In this document: in pieces, positions 25,312-40,300 of the stretch | Numbering within the stretch: position 1 is the first letter of the stretch | How the letters are laid out: each line of letters begins with the position of its first letter | Notes under the pieces: model-generated | What the model was told of the DNA's origin: nothing | What the model saw: the letters and a program-made list of their open reading frames with translations, nothing else | The model's database searches: none | Translations under genes and position numbers: made by a program | Source: Phallusia mammillata | Taxonomy: Eukaryota; Chordata; Ascidiacea; Phlebobranchia; Ascidiidae | Assembly: GCA_003260075.1 (NCBI GenBank) | Contig: QLIY01000083.1 | Coordinates: 115,968-179,967, forward strand | Direction: 5' to 3' | Length of the DNA: 64,000 nucleotides

Positions 25312-28300
25312 TCACGTTCTGTGTAATCGCCGTGTTCTTGTCGGCGCCCGCGGGGAAATCTATAAAATACCAAAAGTTATTCAAATCACCAAATAATCAC
25401 CACGAAATGTCGCTAAACAACTTACCGACGACGCCATTAACCGACATTTAACTGTAACCATACTGTATTGGGGCAAGCTTCGTCCATAGAATAGTTCTAA
25501 AACCAGAGTCTTACTGATGTTTCAACCCGTTAATTTACTTTTTGGCGCCCACAATGGTGGATCCGGGGATAAACTATTGATTTGTATGTTGTTGTGTGCT
25601 AGATATGTCATTTACCAACGTAAATGCAGTGAAACTTCACCGATTGTGTGTTAAGATCTAAACACTTTCTAAATTCTGTGGGTTTATGAAAATATTATGT
25701 GTCAAAAAGCGTGGAAACTGTTTTGCTTATAGCAATAAATGGTGTCGCCTGCTACTTACTGAAGTGTAACGTTAATGTTTTTAGCTTTTCTTTCTTATCC
25801 ATCAATTTTAACTGTAACGGAAAATATAACAAAACTCATTTAGCACCTGTTAACAAAAATTTACCTATTTGTTTTTCGAGCGTAGTTGCTGTTTTTTTCT
25901 TGTCGTGGCCCGTGGGGACATTGCCCCCTCTTGTGGCTAAAAGCACCGCAGTTGTAACACTGCTGGCCTCGACCGTCACCTCTGTACAATTATATTCCAG
26001 GCATTAAAAAGTATTACCTGGTCAGTTAGTAAAACAAAGATATCACAAGACCTGTCGACACGCGCATGTGAGCCAGAGGTCTTGGGTTCAGAACTCATCG
26101 CTGGCGGCGTGATTGCAAACTCTTCTTCGTCTTCAATCCAGTCGCACTCGCGCTCCCCCGAGTGGCTGATTGTTGATGATGATTCTGCACGACACAAGTG
26201 TCCAATCAAAAAGCTTTCAGGTGAGTTTTGCAAGTTTCTATGCTTGGGTAGTTTACTTTCTGTACAAGAGTTACTGGGCACACGATTAGATTAAATAAAT
26301 TGTAGGCAGTTACCAAATTTAGGCACAAAAGAAGTGCTATATAACCAGCCTTTAACACAGTGATTCTGAAACTGTGAGCCGTGGCACAGTAATGCGCCGG
26401 CAAAGATTTTCAAGTGTGCCGCGAAATATTCGATATTTAAATGTGAAAAAAACTCTTTTTTTGTTTGTCATGAAAGCAATCTTTTTTGCGTGGTCGGGCT
26501 GAAAAGATTGTCGCAAAAAGAAAATTAAGTTTGTTGATGCACTGCATGCCTGCAAAGTTTGAGAACCACTACTCTAACAATTCAATGTTTTTTTTCATAT
26601 ACTTTTCATTTACTTTTCATATACGTCTTATTTCATAGCTTACCGGTTCCTGTGTCGGATTTGTTGCTGATCGTTCGTTTTATCGTCAAATCTTGCATCT
26701 TTCCTTCAGACTTCGATCGTTTTAGAATGATTGGAATGTTTTCTACACAAACATCGTGGGACAAAACGTTGTGCAAAGAATACAAGGTTAGCAGTTGAGG
26801 TCCTTATCTCATGGGTAGAGCTACTACAACAGGAACCCATAACTGACAAAATTTGTACCGAACATGCCGATAAATTGCGTAAAAGACATAGCTTTTTAAA
26901 TTAACAGTGAGACTGGGTTAGAGTAAGGAACTAAGTTTATAAGATGCGTTTATCGCAAATTTTGTTGCATTAGAAGAATTTCGTATTCCATACAACAGTT
27001 CGGTGGTATTGCTGTGTTTACAATGTGCAATTGATAAAATAGTTATAACCTACCACTGAGGACGGTGTTGGATTGGCCAGGCATTTTGCGATAGGAATAT
27101 CGGCTAAGCTCTGGAAGAGAAGCTGGTGAATGACGAGTGAGCTCTGCCGACCCGGAGTGATTGGGACTCTCTTCTGTTAGAGTTGTAACAATTTTAAAAG
27201 GTCACAAAAAACAACCACTCTTTAAGCAGTTTTATAAGTGTCTTGAATTGTTACCTTTTCCTGGAGGCGACATGGCAGTACCAGGGATTTGAATCTGAGC
27301 ACAAAAATATTGTCTTGTGAGAAAAATTATTATAATGTTTTTTTTTTACTTGTGCTATGTACCTTGGAAGGATCGCCGGCTGACGAAACAGACACAACGA
27401 TGTTATCGTTTTTGGCAACAACTTGTCTCCACTGTGATTGGGCGCGATGGTTGTTAATGATATCTAGCACTCCCTAAAATTAATTTGGTTTTAGTAGAAA
27501 GATAAGCGAGATTTTTGGCTGACATAAAGCTTCAAAGGTATGCTCCTTGAGTAGGAGTGGATTTGTAAAATAAAAATTATGTAAGGAGATATAGGCGTTT
27601 GGATTTTTTTTGTGAATTTTTTTATTGATATAATTTTTTAAACAAATATTGTTGTATTAAAACAGATTTGGTGATGCATTGGCCTTTTAGCCTGTTACTA
27701 CCAGCAAACTGTGGAGTGTCGTAATTTTGGCCAATACTTTGTCACCAGATGCACTGATACGACCTCAAAAGTCAAAACAGTACTGTCTGCAGCTTACTTA
27801 TTATGTAAAGGCTTATGTTTTATAAGCATAACAAACTAATAAACTTTTTGGTATACCTATCAAACTAATTTTCTGTTATTTCTATGCATATCAAAGTCCG
27901 GTTACCTTGAGTTCAGGAAAGTTTTGCAGATAAACCGGCATCTGTGGTCCCAGTCGTTGTACAAGTTGATTAATATTGAAAGGAATGCAGTATCGACAAA
28001 ATTCGTTCCTCAAATCTGGAAATCTTTGCATCTGTTTGCAGTGGTTAAGCAAAATTAACGATTAGTTTTGAAAGGAGGTAATTTTTAGGGGGTAATTACG
28101 TAACGTCATAATTCGTTAAGTTTTTTTGAATGGCGGTAAATGAAATTCATGGGGGGGGGGTGGTAGTTTTTAGGGGGTAATTACGTTATCAGTTTTGAGT
28201 TTCGTGAGGTCATCATTTTATGACGTCATAATTCGTTAAGTTTTTTTGAATGGCGGTAAATGAAATTCATCTCAGGGATAACAATAACAAAAAACGGTGG

Positions 28301-31300
28301 AATAACAAAAGCAAACAGTAAGAAAGAGATTAAAAATCACCTCATAGTCGATGCACTGGTAGTATATAGGTGGTGGTAGAAGGCTCCATAACCATTGCTG
28401 CTCCCTGATCAAACCTGACCAATATTTGCGAATGCTGATGGGTGGTTCGCCGATTCTGCAACAGAACAAGCAATTGCTTTCAGAAAACTACACACCAGTA
28501 AACACTGCATAAAAGTTGCCTATTAAAACACATACTGTACCAGCTCTTCCAAATTAAGCTCTTACGCGAGGGTCGTGACTCGTGAGGCATTTTAAACTGT
28601 CACCATAAAGCTAAGGTAATACAACGTTCGTGCAGACATATATACTCCAAATACATTTGAGAAACCATCACTTTAAAACACAACTAAACAAAATCATTAA
28701 AACTGCAAAACTAGGCTTCTGTTGTATAAAACAAACCTCAAGTGTGACCTCACAAGTGTTTCAGATCATATAAGAATTATTATGCAGTAAAATTTGTTTG
28801 GATAACCCAGTGGTTCTAAAACTTTTTTTGTTGCGACGCCTCTGGAAAAGTTTTCTGGTCTTACGACGCACCAGCGAATGAAAGTTAACGAGAAAACTTT
28901 TTATTGTTGTGTTTATCGATACAACCACCAAAAGCCACGAAACGGAACTATTCTCCGAGAATTGAACGACGCACCAGGGCGTCGCGACGCACAGTTTGAG
29001 AACTACTGGGCTAACCCGATAAAAAGCTCTGAAAAGAAGTGTTACTTACATTCCAGAGTTAATAAACTCAGTCGAGTTCTCTCCAAATATAATAAGTGTG
29101 ACATAACGCAGTGACGCACGTTCACTTGATGTCCACTCAATGTCCTGCGCCCACACTTCTGCAGGAAGCCGGATCATAGGCATACCAAACGACAAATCTG
29201 GTCCAACACCAGGAGGCGCCATATATGCTCTCGGGCCAGCCGGTTCCTTTAAGGACACGCCTCCAACTTGGGTAGGCTCATGGTGTCTGGGCATTTGAAA
29301 CTGACTGGCGTTTGCGCTTAGTGCGTGGTGCTGTTTGGTTGTGGTCGCTTGCCAGTTAGTGTCGATATGTTGGTTATCGGCTACACAAAGACTTGAACAT
29401 TCTGGTGTGTATTCGTCAAGATCGGCCGTCATGTCAGCGGTTGTATGCTGATGTACTTCGTCGTCGTCCAAGGATAAATTGCTCGGCTGGGGAAAAAGGA
29501 AATGTAGCGTAGTCTGGTGGATGCAAACATTTTTTGGATATTAGAAGTGTTTTCAAAAAATAGTTAGGGATAGATATTTTATTCCCGAAAATTTCGGACT
29601 AACCTACACTAGAATACACTACACTACTTTCATCAGTGCGATAGGCGTCGATTCCCGGAGTGGCAGGGGTGGAGTGCCTCCACACTAAATCTTTGGGGTG
29701 GAAGCCATTATAAAATAGCTATGCTGCCACCCCAGAAATTGCCTGGCTGTATTTATATTTGTGCATTACAGATACCCGTTTCTTTCATTCACATGCGCTT
29801 TTTCTAATGGTAGGTATATTTCGAGCATGTGCAAAGCAAGCTACGCGAAATCCCTTTTGTTTTTAAACAACGCCTGGGGAAAACTTATTTTGCGCTACTG
29901 ATTTTCGTCGAGTTTGATCCAGAGCAAGTCTGAACAAGAAAATTGATGCTATAAAATCGACGCCTATGATCAGTGCTGTTATGTTTTGCATATAAAGTTG
30001 TTTGTCGACCTAATCATTACGACAATATAGCAACAATTGAAATGTACGACGTCGTGATAAACAGCAAATCAATTCAGAAATTATGCACATACGGCAAAAA
30101 TTTAACAGCCGCCGATTCAGTGCATCATGTGCATCGTTTTGGGCAACTTGTGTGATACCTTCTATCAAAATGGCGGATCCGCAATTAGCAAAATTCAGAT
30201 TTAGATGGGAAAATCAAAGTATCAAAATGTCAGTCTATCTATACTCAAGTATGATAATTTTCAATCTCTAAAGTGAATGTACCCTTAGGAGTCTATTTGC
30301 AGACCTTTCGAAATTGACAAACCAAAACCTAAAAAAATGGTCGAAATTTTCAAATAACTTTTGTTTTTTATGAGAGTAAATGAATATAATGTAATAAAGT
30401 AATGAAACGACTTACCGCATTAAATTTAATATCGTTGTCCGGGTCCCCCTCATTTTCCGCCAGCTTTTCGTTCGACGCGTTATTATTACAATCGGTAGCA
30501 GGCTTCAGAGTGGGTTGTAACTCTAAAATGAACAACGATTGATTCGTACTGTTTTTGCAAATTAAACATAGTTGTTTTTTTCGCAGCCTCCAAAGTTTTC
30601 AGCAAACCTCGGTTAATCCAGAGATAATTTAGACAAAACGGGGGGGGGGAAACGGGTCCGGATTAAGAGAGGTTTACTCTATTTTCCAAACTTTACCATA
30701 CCTTGCATTTCAGCACTGATGTGGTCAGTGTTGTCATCCAATAGTGACTGTGACTGTTGTGGGTCGTCATTGGTGTCTTTTGCTATCAGTATCTTTTTCA
30801 GTTCACGTTGAACTGTAAGCACATTATAAGGATAACACAAAAACTGAAAATCAAAAGAATTAGAAACGTCCTCAACCATTATTATGTCAAATATATATTG
30901 GCGTAATAATAAATTAGCCAAATTAAAACTCGGGGGGGGGGAGAACAACGCTTTTTTCGTACTGTTTTTGCAAAGATCGCAAATTAAACATAGTTGGGAT
31001 TTTTCGCAGCCTCCGAAGTACAGTAAACCACGGTTAATCCACATAATTTGAACAAAACTGGAGGTACAAATCAGTTACAATGTGGTCTTCAACTAATCGA
31101 CATCGCCTTATCCGGATCTTCGTCTAATTAGGACATTTTTTGGTCCGGATTAAGAGAGGTTTACTGTATTTTCCAAACTTTACCATGCATTTCAGCACTG
31201 ATGTGGTCAGTGTTGTCATCCAACAGTGACTGTGACTGTTGTGGGTCGTCATTGGTGTCTTTTGCTATCAGAATCTTTTTCAGCTCACGTTGAACTGTAG

Positions 31301-34300
31301 GCACATTGTAAGGATAACACAAAAACTGAATATCAAAAGAATTAGAAACGTCCTTAACCATTATCATGTCAAATATATATTGGCGTAATAATAAATTAGC
31401 CAAATTAAAACTCTTGGATAATATAAATTTGCAAGTCATAGTACACAAGACCTATTGAAGACGTTGTACCGAATCACGCCAGTCACCAAGCATTCCCACA
31501 TATGGCAAGGCGCTAGCAAGAAAAATCTAGCCTGTGGTGGGATTCGAACCTGCGACAGCAGAAGCCGTTCCGGGACTCCCGCTCAACCAATTTAGCTACA
31601 CGCAAGCTCAGTGGTGAACCCGTCGAAAGTCTAATCACAAGCACCGTTGCCCGCCTCGTTAAAAAAAATGTTCTCGCGTGGACACTAGGACTTTGTTTGA
31701 ACTTTTGCACATCACTTACACTGATGTTTACCACATATTCCCAAGTACCCAACAATAAAAATGGCGATGCTCAACAGAGTTGGGAAGTTGACAAATTTCC
31801 CGACTCCGACAGAACTGTTTTTTAACCATAACAATAAAGCCTTTGTGTTTCCCTTGCACAATTTATTGCAGTTTTAAATAAAGTTGGCCAAAAGTCCTCG
31901 TATAACCACTCCTACTCGGGGGGGGGGAAGACCTATTGAAGACGTTGTACCGAATCACGCCAGTCACCAAGCATTCCCACATATGGCAAGGCGCTAGCAA
32001 GAAAAATCTAGCCTGTGGTGGGATTCGAACCTGCGACAGCAGAAGCCGTTCCGGGACTCCCGGGGGGGGGGGCAGACCTATTGAAGACGTTGTATCGAAT
32101 CAAGCCAGTCACCAAGCATTCCCACATACGGCAAGGCCCTAGCAAGAAAAATCTAGCATGTGGTGAGATTCGAACCTGCGACAGAAGCGGTTCCGGGACT
32201 CAACCGATTTAGCTACGCACAAGCTCAGTGGTGAACCCGTCGAAAGTCTAATCACAAGCACCGTTGCCCGCCTCGTTAAAAAATGACTTTGTTTGAACTT
32301 TTTGCACATTACTTACGCTGATGTTTACCACATATTTCCCAAGTATCGAACAATAAAAATGGCGATGCTCGACAGAGTTGGGAAGTTGAAAAAAATCCCG
32401 ACTCCGACAGAACTGTTATTTTAACCATAACAATAAAGCCTTTGTGTTTCCCTTACACAATTAATTGAAGTTTTAAATAAAGTTGGCCAAAAGTCCTCGT
32501 ATAACCACTCCTACTCGACCTTATAAAGCGCTCCGTCGAATTCGATTTTACAACTGTGGTACTCGACACGAAGTATTATTACATCGGCACGGCCCCAACC
32601 TACAAATTACAGAACCTCTTATTTTCATAAAACTAAAAGTTTTACCGTTGGCAAGATGCTCCTTCCTTTCTTCTATAGAGGCTGCTTGCAACGCACCAAC
32701 ATGCTGCGAAAAAAGTCCAACATATTTTTATGAGATAAATACAAACACACACACGGTATTATACCTGCACAGAACCATCGTTTTCTTCTACAACTTTTAT
32801 CTCTCCCAATTCGCCTTCCTTGACAGAATTCAAATTATCTGCTTTACCACCATCAGAACATTTACCATCCAGGCATCCATCACCAGCAGAAGAAGAAAGA
32901 CCCACTTCTTCTGATAAATCCACTAAAACTCCACAAACGACTTCACACGGGCTAACGTTGTTCGCTTTTTCATCCCAAGAAGACTTTTCCTCTGTTCCTG
33001 TGCTTTGTGGAGCATCGGTGGTGGGAGGATGACCGCTGTTCTTTGATAAAGGAACAGTGATCTCGTCTTCCGGCTTGATCGTTTCCCTGACAACCGGGAT
33101 GTCGTCGCCGCGTAAAACGCGCACATCTTGACATAACTGTGAAAAATATGGCGCTATAATATATTAAACCACATGTCAGATGACTTCTTGTGTAAATAGC
33201 AAAGCCACCTGACGTTACCTTTACTTTTTTATCCAGCTCGCACACAAAAATAGTGCTGACAGAATTAAAAACACAAAACTTGGAACTGTAAGCTGGCCTG
33301 ATAGTTTGGCTCCAAACCCTGAAGTAAAAGCCTAAAACCCGGGGGGGGGGGACCACTGTTCTCTGATGAAGGGACACTGATCTCGTCTTCTGGCTTGATT
33401 GTTTCCCTGACAACCGGGATGTCGTCGCCGCGTAAAACTCGCACATCTTGACATAACTGTGTAAAAATATTGCACTATTAAACCACATGTCAGATGACTT
33501 CTTGTGTTAATAGCAAAGCCACCAGACGTTACCTTTACTTTTTTATCGAGCTCACACAAAAATAGTGCTGACAGATTTTAAAACACAAAACTTGGAACTG
33601 GCCTGATAGTTTGGCTCCAAACCCTGAAGTAAAAGCCTAAAACCCGGCGCGAAACTATTTTTTTTAACAAAAAACAAATTATCCTCGGCTGTTGGTAAAA
33701 TTACAGAACAAATAAGACCGAGTGTTAAGCTAGGCCTGAACAGGTTTTTTTTAAAGGTTTGGTTTGGGTGACCGCTAAGTAGTTTTAGGGGGGGGGGCCA
33801 TAACCCATAGCCGTCCTGATGGCTCACGACTCTGCTGTTATACTGCAATTTTATTTAACGTTTTGTAGTAATTTATTTAACGTAATTACTATTGTCATTT
33901 CATTTCAAGAAAAGACTAAACATATGAAAACTATATCTTGTAATTCGTAATGGGGGGGGGGAGGCGGCTGACCTATAACTTTTGGGTCCATTGATAACTC
34001 ACTTTTTAGGTCAAGCCGATTTGTCAGAAAAAAAGAACAAAATCTTTGTCATTTTAAACTTTTTTAAAACGCGGTACCTCCATTTCAGGAAATCGTTAAC
34101 AAACTAAACTGCTTTGCTGATTCTGCATTGCGTTACTTTTTGCCAAACGCAAGCTTTGCAAAGGCGACACCCATAACACCCTGCGTGCCACCAACTGATG
34201 CGCGGTCTCAGGAAAACGGGCACGCCCAGGGGGGGGGGGCCTTTTATTCGAAGTTTTAAACCCATTGCAGTCCTATGGCTCACGACTCTGCGGTTGTTTT

Positions 34301-37300
34301 TTAATTTTATTTAACGTATTGTAGTAATTTATTTAACGTAATTACTACTGTCATTTCATTTCAAGAAAAGACTAAGGTACACAAGACACGGACTTAAATA
34401 GACAAATTGCCAGCGAAGTGGAATAAAACGTATTCATTTTATTAATCAGACGTAAAATACATGAATGTAAAATATTTTACATTCACTGATGATGACAATG
34501 GTTTTTGTCGAAACGTCTGATTAATAAAATGAATACGTTTTATTCCACTTCGCTGGCAATTTGTTTTTTAGTAAAGTTACTATTTAAGTCCGTGTCTGGT
34601 GTACCTAAAAGCAATAGTTCTAACAATATGCCACAACTAGTTGTAAATATTTCAACTCATAACTTTTCTNCCAAAACTAGGCGGCTGACCTAGAACTTTT
34701 GGGTCCATTGATAACTCACGTTTTAGGTCAAGCCAGATTGTCAAAAAAACAGAACAAAATCTTTGTCATTTTAAACTTCTTTTAAACGCCGTACCTCCAT
34801 TTCAGGAAATCGTTAAAAAACTAAACTGCCTTGCTATGATTAAAATTCCGACGCTTTTGAACCTGTTACCTAGCTGATTCTACATTGCGTTACTTTTTGC
34901 CAAACGCATGCTTTGCAAAGGCGACGCCCATAACACCATGCGTGCCACCAACTGATGCGCGGTCTCAGGAAAACGGGCACGCCCAGACATGCCATTCTTA
35001 CTGACGCAATTGCACGAAAAAGATAAACAAACGTAGTTGATTCGCCCTACATAAGCTTGGCCCTTAGTAGGGTTTTTTGGTCAAAAAGGTTGTTATCCTG
35101 TTGGCGCATTATCCTATTACACGTTTACGCTCAGAAACAGTTTTGACAACGAAGAAAAAATAATTGTCAAATGCAAAAAGTGGTATTCGAGTTTTAAAAA
35201 CAAACTAGGTCAAGTACTTATATGTTTGAATGCTGTAACAAAGTAAGAAGTATTATTGAAAAGATTTGAATTTTTCTTACCTTGGGCTTTTCTATTTCTT
35301 TTGGGGGGGGGGGACTTTTACGCTCAGAAGCAGTTTTGACAACGAAGAAAAATAATTGACAAATGAAAAAAGTGGTATTCGAGTTTCAAAAACAAACTAG
35401 GTTAAGTACTTATATGTTTGAATGCTGTAAAAAAAGTATTATTGAGATTTTGAATGCTGTAAAAAAAGTATTATTATCTTACCTTGGGCTTTTCTATTTC
35501 TTTTTCTTCTGTAAAAAAGGGAATTCGTAAAAGAATGCAAAAGCAAAAACTTTAAACTACATGCATTAGGCGAAACCAAGGGCCTTAACGCTTGCTTGGC
35601 AAATTTCTAAATTGGCATCAAGGCCTGTTGCATGGTTTACCAAAAAATGATATGCTATCGAAATGTTGCTTTTGCTCAACAAAAGTAAATTACGAAAATC
35701 TTCCAAAATTTGATACGCCACACTAAATCTAACTGAACCCCACACTAATGACGTGGGCAAATAACAATTATAGCTCTGTTAAAGTCTTTGCTTGTGTGTA
35801 TCTTGTCCTGAGGTAACATTACCCAAGAACACTGAGAAACCTACAACAAGACATCTAAAAATCTAACAGTACATTTTCTAAAAAACGTAAATTGCACAGT
35901 AAGAAAGTTAGTGCCAATAGATGGTCAATATTTTAGTTCAATTATGCTGCTGCGATTCACCTGGCAATAAAAACTCAATTCAACTGTCCCTCTGTTATGA
36001 TTTTGCAATTGTATATTAATACTTCATCTAACTGCGCCTGTTTTGCTGCTAAACTGGTTTACATACGAAGATGTGATGCTATTTTACCAACGACACCAGA
36101 AGGTGCTTCCCCGGAAAGTAAATCCCGAAATATTTGCGGTTGATTCATAAAACATGGAGCAGAAATTGCAGACGACAAACTGCGTATTACATGTAGTAGG
36201 AAGCGTTTAACTCATTTGCTAGAAAGCCTGTGACTTAAATGAATTTAGGTTAAACCCACCACTTACAACAAACCTACGTTATGTTGTATAAATTGCCCAA
36301 GTAGCCTTGAAATTGGGTGTTGAATATTTCAATCCAATATGTGTTGTGTCGCTATGTGTCCTTTCAGGCTTTCACCAAGCAAAATAATCTCAATCAAAAT
36401 CAAATAGTTTACCATCATGAAACTTTTCACATATGGTGTAAAAGAGCATGAAAAACCTTTTGTTCTTTCAGAGGTGAGTAAACAGATAGCATAAACCCAG
36501 TTTCCACACCTATATCTACCAGCAGTAAAAATTTTATCCAAATTCCGTTAACAATTGATGACAATCAGTGCCAAAACAACATTTGCTATTATAAGGTAAA
36601 ATTGCCACTTTGTCACTATTTTTACCTTCTGTAAACAGAGATTGAAGACTGACATCACCCACTGTGAGGTCCACCAGCCATGTTAGGAATCTTTCACCAG
36701 TTTTGAAGGGAAGCTGCGAAAAAAATACTGAAATTTTTAACTGTAATTCCTTTTTATAAATATAATTGGGAAAAAAATACTTACAGGTCTTTCCATTTTG
36801 ACTTTCATATTCTGTTTGCTGTCCAACTGCTTGCTTAGTTTTTTACGAACTAGAGGTGTCCACTCCTTAACTTTTTCTGGTTGGTCTGCTTCAGTTTCAA
36901 CTACTACATTCATGCACTGAAAATCAAACAGCAACCCTAGTCAAAATTCCTAGCATTTTTTGTTTATTTGTTTATTTGTGTCAATCATTGGTGATCAAAA
37001 TAATATTTAAATGCTCAGAATACCATTGACTTATCTTAACTCAGTTCTGTATTATTGGTTTTGTTCAGCCTTTCAATTTAGTAAGTTATTGGGCTGGGGG
37101 GGGGGCCATTTTTTGTTTATTTGTGTCAATCATTGGTGATCAAAACAGTATTTAAATGCTCAGAATACCATTGACTTATCTTAACTCAGTTTTGTATTAT
37201 TGGTTTTGTTCAGCCTTTCAATTTAGTAAGTTATTGGGCTATCAGTTAGTTCCATCGGGTGAAACAATGCCTTTCTTTACAAAAAAAGATTAGAAGCCTT

Positions 37301-40300
37301 GAAAGCATAATGTTGTTGCAGCTTAAATTTATTAATTTATTCGTACATTATATTGTTAAAAACAAGTTACTGAATAATATAAGAACCGAAAAATAAATCA
37401 ACACTTACGAAATAAGGAAAAGACTGTGCTAAATCATCAAGAGCGAAGAATAATAATTTGCTTGCTGGAACTGGTTTCATTGGAGGATTTTCCCAATTAT
37501 CGACAAGTTGCAGCTGCACATCCAAATCCTGAAATGAAAGTAATTGTTGATATTTGTTTATCTTTTAAACTTCGCATATTATACACTGTGTCTTGTCAAT
37601 AGACGCAAGTAACGAAGTAAAGTGTAGGTCGAAAAAAAGTTGTTACACTGATAGTTTTGTATAGGTTTTTTTTATGTCATCATGTGCGTGGTATGCTAAC
37701 AAATGGCAAACTCTATTACAAGGATTCCAAAAGTTACTTGTATAATGTATAACTGATACACAAACAACGTCGATTAAAAGCAACATACCTTCCTTCTTCT
37801 CTGCTTTGACCTTCCATCACCTGGTATGGTTATAAAGCATCTGTGCATTTTAGTTTGTTCTCTGTACTTAACAGCAATTAATGTTGAATTTTGAGCTATC
37901 TGTGGTATATCAGATTCTGGAATCGATTCCAACAACTTTTGCTCAGATGCTTGTCTAACAATTACAATAATTAAATACTTAAGAAATACTTTTGTATTTT
38001 TATGACATCAAGTTTCTGATTAACACAATCTGGAGGAGATCGTTGAAACTGTAATAGTGTACCGTGTTCAAAGTAGCAGTAATTTTGATTTGTCTATTAA
38101 CTGGTGTAGTGCTAGACAAAACGCGAGTACAGTAAATCTTGGTTAATACAGACCCGTTTGGACCAAAAAATTGTCCCGAATCTGGATTATGCAAATTGGA
38201 TTAACTGATGTTGATTAGTTAAAGCCTTAACACATTACAACACATTTGTACCTTCAGTTTTGTCTTAACTTGGCCAAGATCCAGATTAACCGGATCCGGA
38301 TTGACCGAGGCTTACTGTATTTTGCTACACCAGTTGAAGGACAAAATTGTTAAATATTCAACCGAAAAGCCTTACAGCCTAATTTTTACAAGAAACATTT
38401 AATTTCAAGAAACAAACTTTGAATGCAGCGTTTTGGAAACAAAATGCTTTTTTGTTAAATACTAGGAAACATACTTACAAGAGATAATATTCCAAAGCAT
38501 GACAAATCCAAATGCCATGTTTGGCTACAGAAGGTTGAGGAATAGAAATCCAATTGTGCCGAGGATTTAACATTGTTTGGTTCACAAATGAACTGGGGAC
38601 AACATATTCTGTTTCATCGCTCAAGATTGTGTACAACTCAGTCACAATTTCTTTGTTATTTTGCAAAGTATCTAAAAAATGAAATGCTTTAACAGTAGGG
38701 TAGAGAGTTTTTTTACAAAACAACATTGATGTTATTTTATTTCTACTGTAACAGTTTGCTAGAACAACTTTACTGGTACACACAGTAGGGCAGTGGTGTC
38801 CAAACTGTGTTTAATGGGCGTCAGTTTTTATCAGGTGAAAACACCAGCAGGCCAACGTATTTTGCGCTCAACTTTTTAACCTTAGAATCAAACACAAATA
38901 CACAGAATAAATAAGATATTGGATTTTGTTGCATCATGACCTTGTACACTTACTTTTTACTGGCAAAAATAAAGTTTCATGGAAAGCTTTTGCGTGGGGC
39001 AAAAAAAATCAAAACTATGGCGGGCCATACACACATTTTTAAACAACGGGCACAGGCCACATAAAAAGCCGCTGATGGCCCTATTTAACCTGTTGGCTGC
39101 ACTTTGCACACCCCTAGAGTAGTGTAAAGGGTAAATCCTTATTTAAAGAAGCCAACTTATATACATGTTCCATTAGGAAATTGAACAATTTTATACACTT
39201 TCTACCACCACAAATTGAACTCAAAGATTATCAACCATTTCCTACCTGCTGCATGAAATTGGATCTCCTTAAGTTTAATATTATTCATCCATTTCAATCC
39301 ACTTTCATGAATATCGCCCAGATCAATATCAACATAAGGTCCAATGCTTTGTAGTGAATTTGCTAGGATCTTCTCAGTTTCCTCTTTTAGTTCACACAAC
39401 TGCAAAATCATGTAAACATGCATGATTAACAGTATGAAGATAGCAAAAACACTGAAAAATATATGCATCAGCTGTAGCTGCATTGACAGCCTCGGAAAGA
39501 GGTAACATCTATAAACTATTATGTTTTGAGTAGATCAGTGATTTTGAATCTGTTCCGCATAACCCCAGTGTTCCGTAAAAGATCATCAGGTGTTCTGGGA
39601 GTAATTTATTACTATACTAGTGTTCTGTGGTTTGCTTCATTTATTGTTGTGAAACTAATAAAAAAAATGTTTGGTGGGTCTGTTGCTGTTTAAGCACAAT
39701 GCGCTAGTCGAGTGTTAGCTTGTTTACTTTATTGTATCAATATAACATTTCATTTGGTGTTCTGCAATATTATTTTACAGCATAACGTGTTTTATGGTGC
39801 GAAAAAAGGTTGAAAAACACTGGTGTAGATATAAAAATTCATAAACTTTTCGGTTTTAGATCGTGTTAGCTTTTACAATACCTTTTCAAACTGATGATTT
39901 TCTTCTTTAAGGTCCTCCTCTGAGACAGATCGGTTTTGTGCAGTTAACTTGCTTAATAGGACTTCACAATCCTGACAAAAGATGAAGAATCAACACTTTA
40001 ACCCACAAAAAATATGACACAAAACTTATGAGCAACAACTAAAAACAATGAATTTCCTTACATTTGCAGACTTTGTTGCAATTTCTTTTATTTTCTCCCT
40101 CTGTACATCAGCCTTTTTACAAAGTTTCTGTACTTGGTCTTGAATTTCATTATTGATTTCTTTTTCTTTTGCAGTAAGTTGATCAACAAATGCATTCCAA
40201 ACACTCATTAGCTTCATATGCACAAAGTCACTGGCCTCATCATTTCTAAAGATCAACAGGTTGCCAATGGAAAAGCAGTAGATATAACTATTTTATCGCA

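Noticed and set aside
29046..29471. Treating the 141-codon frame as a separate gene
   Set aside because: It is one internal exon (29050-29486) of the tudor gene, bounded by a ccccag acceptor and a gtaagt donor in matching phase.
31500..31620. A functional tRNA gene suggested by GGTTCGAATCC on the minus strand
   Set aside because: Acceptor and anticodon arms do not pair and a conserved non-tRNA body follows, so it is a SINE.
32970..33488. 172-codon minus frame in the duplicated block
   Set aside because: It is an alternate frame of the tudor-gene exon 32765-33136 plus intron and a G run. The splice-consistent frame is different.
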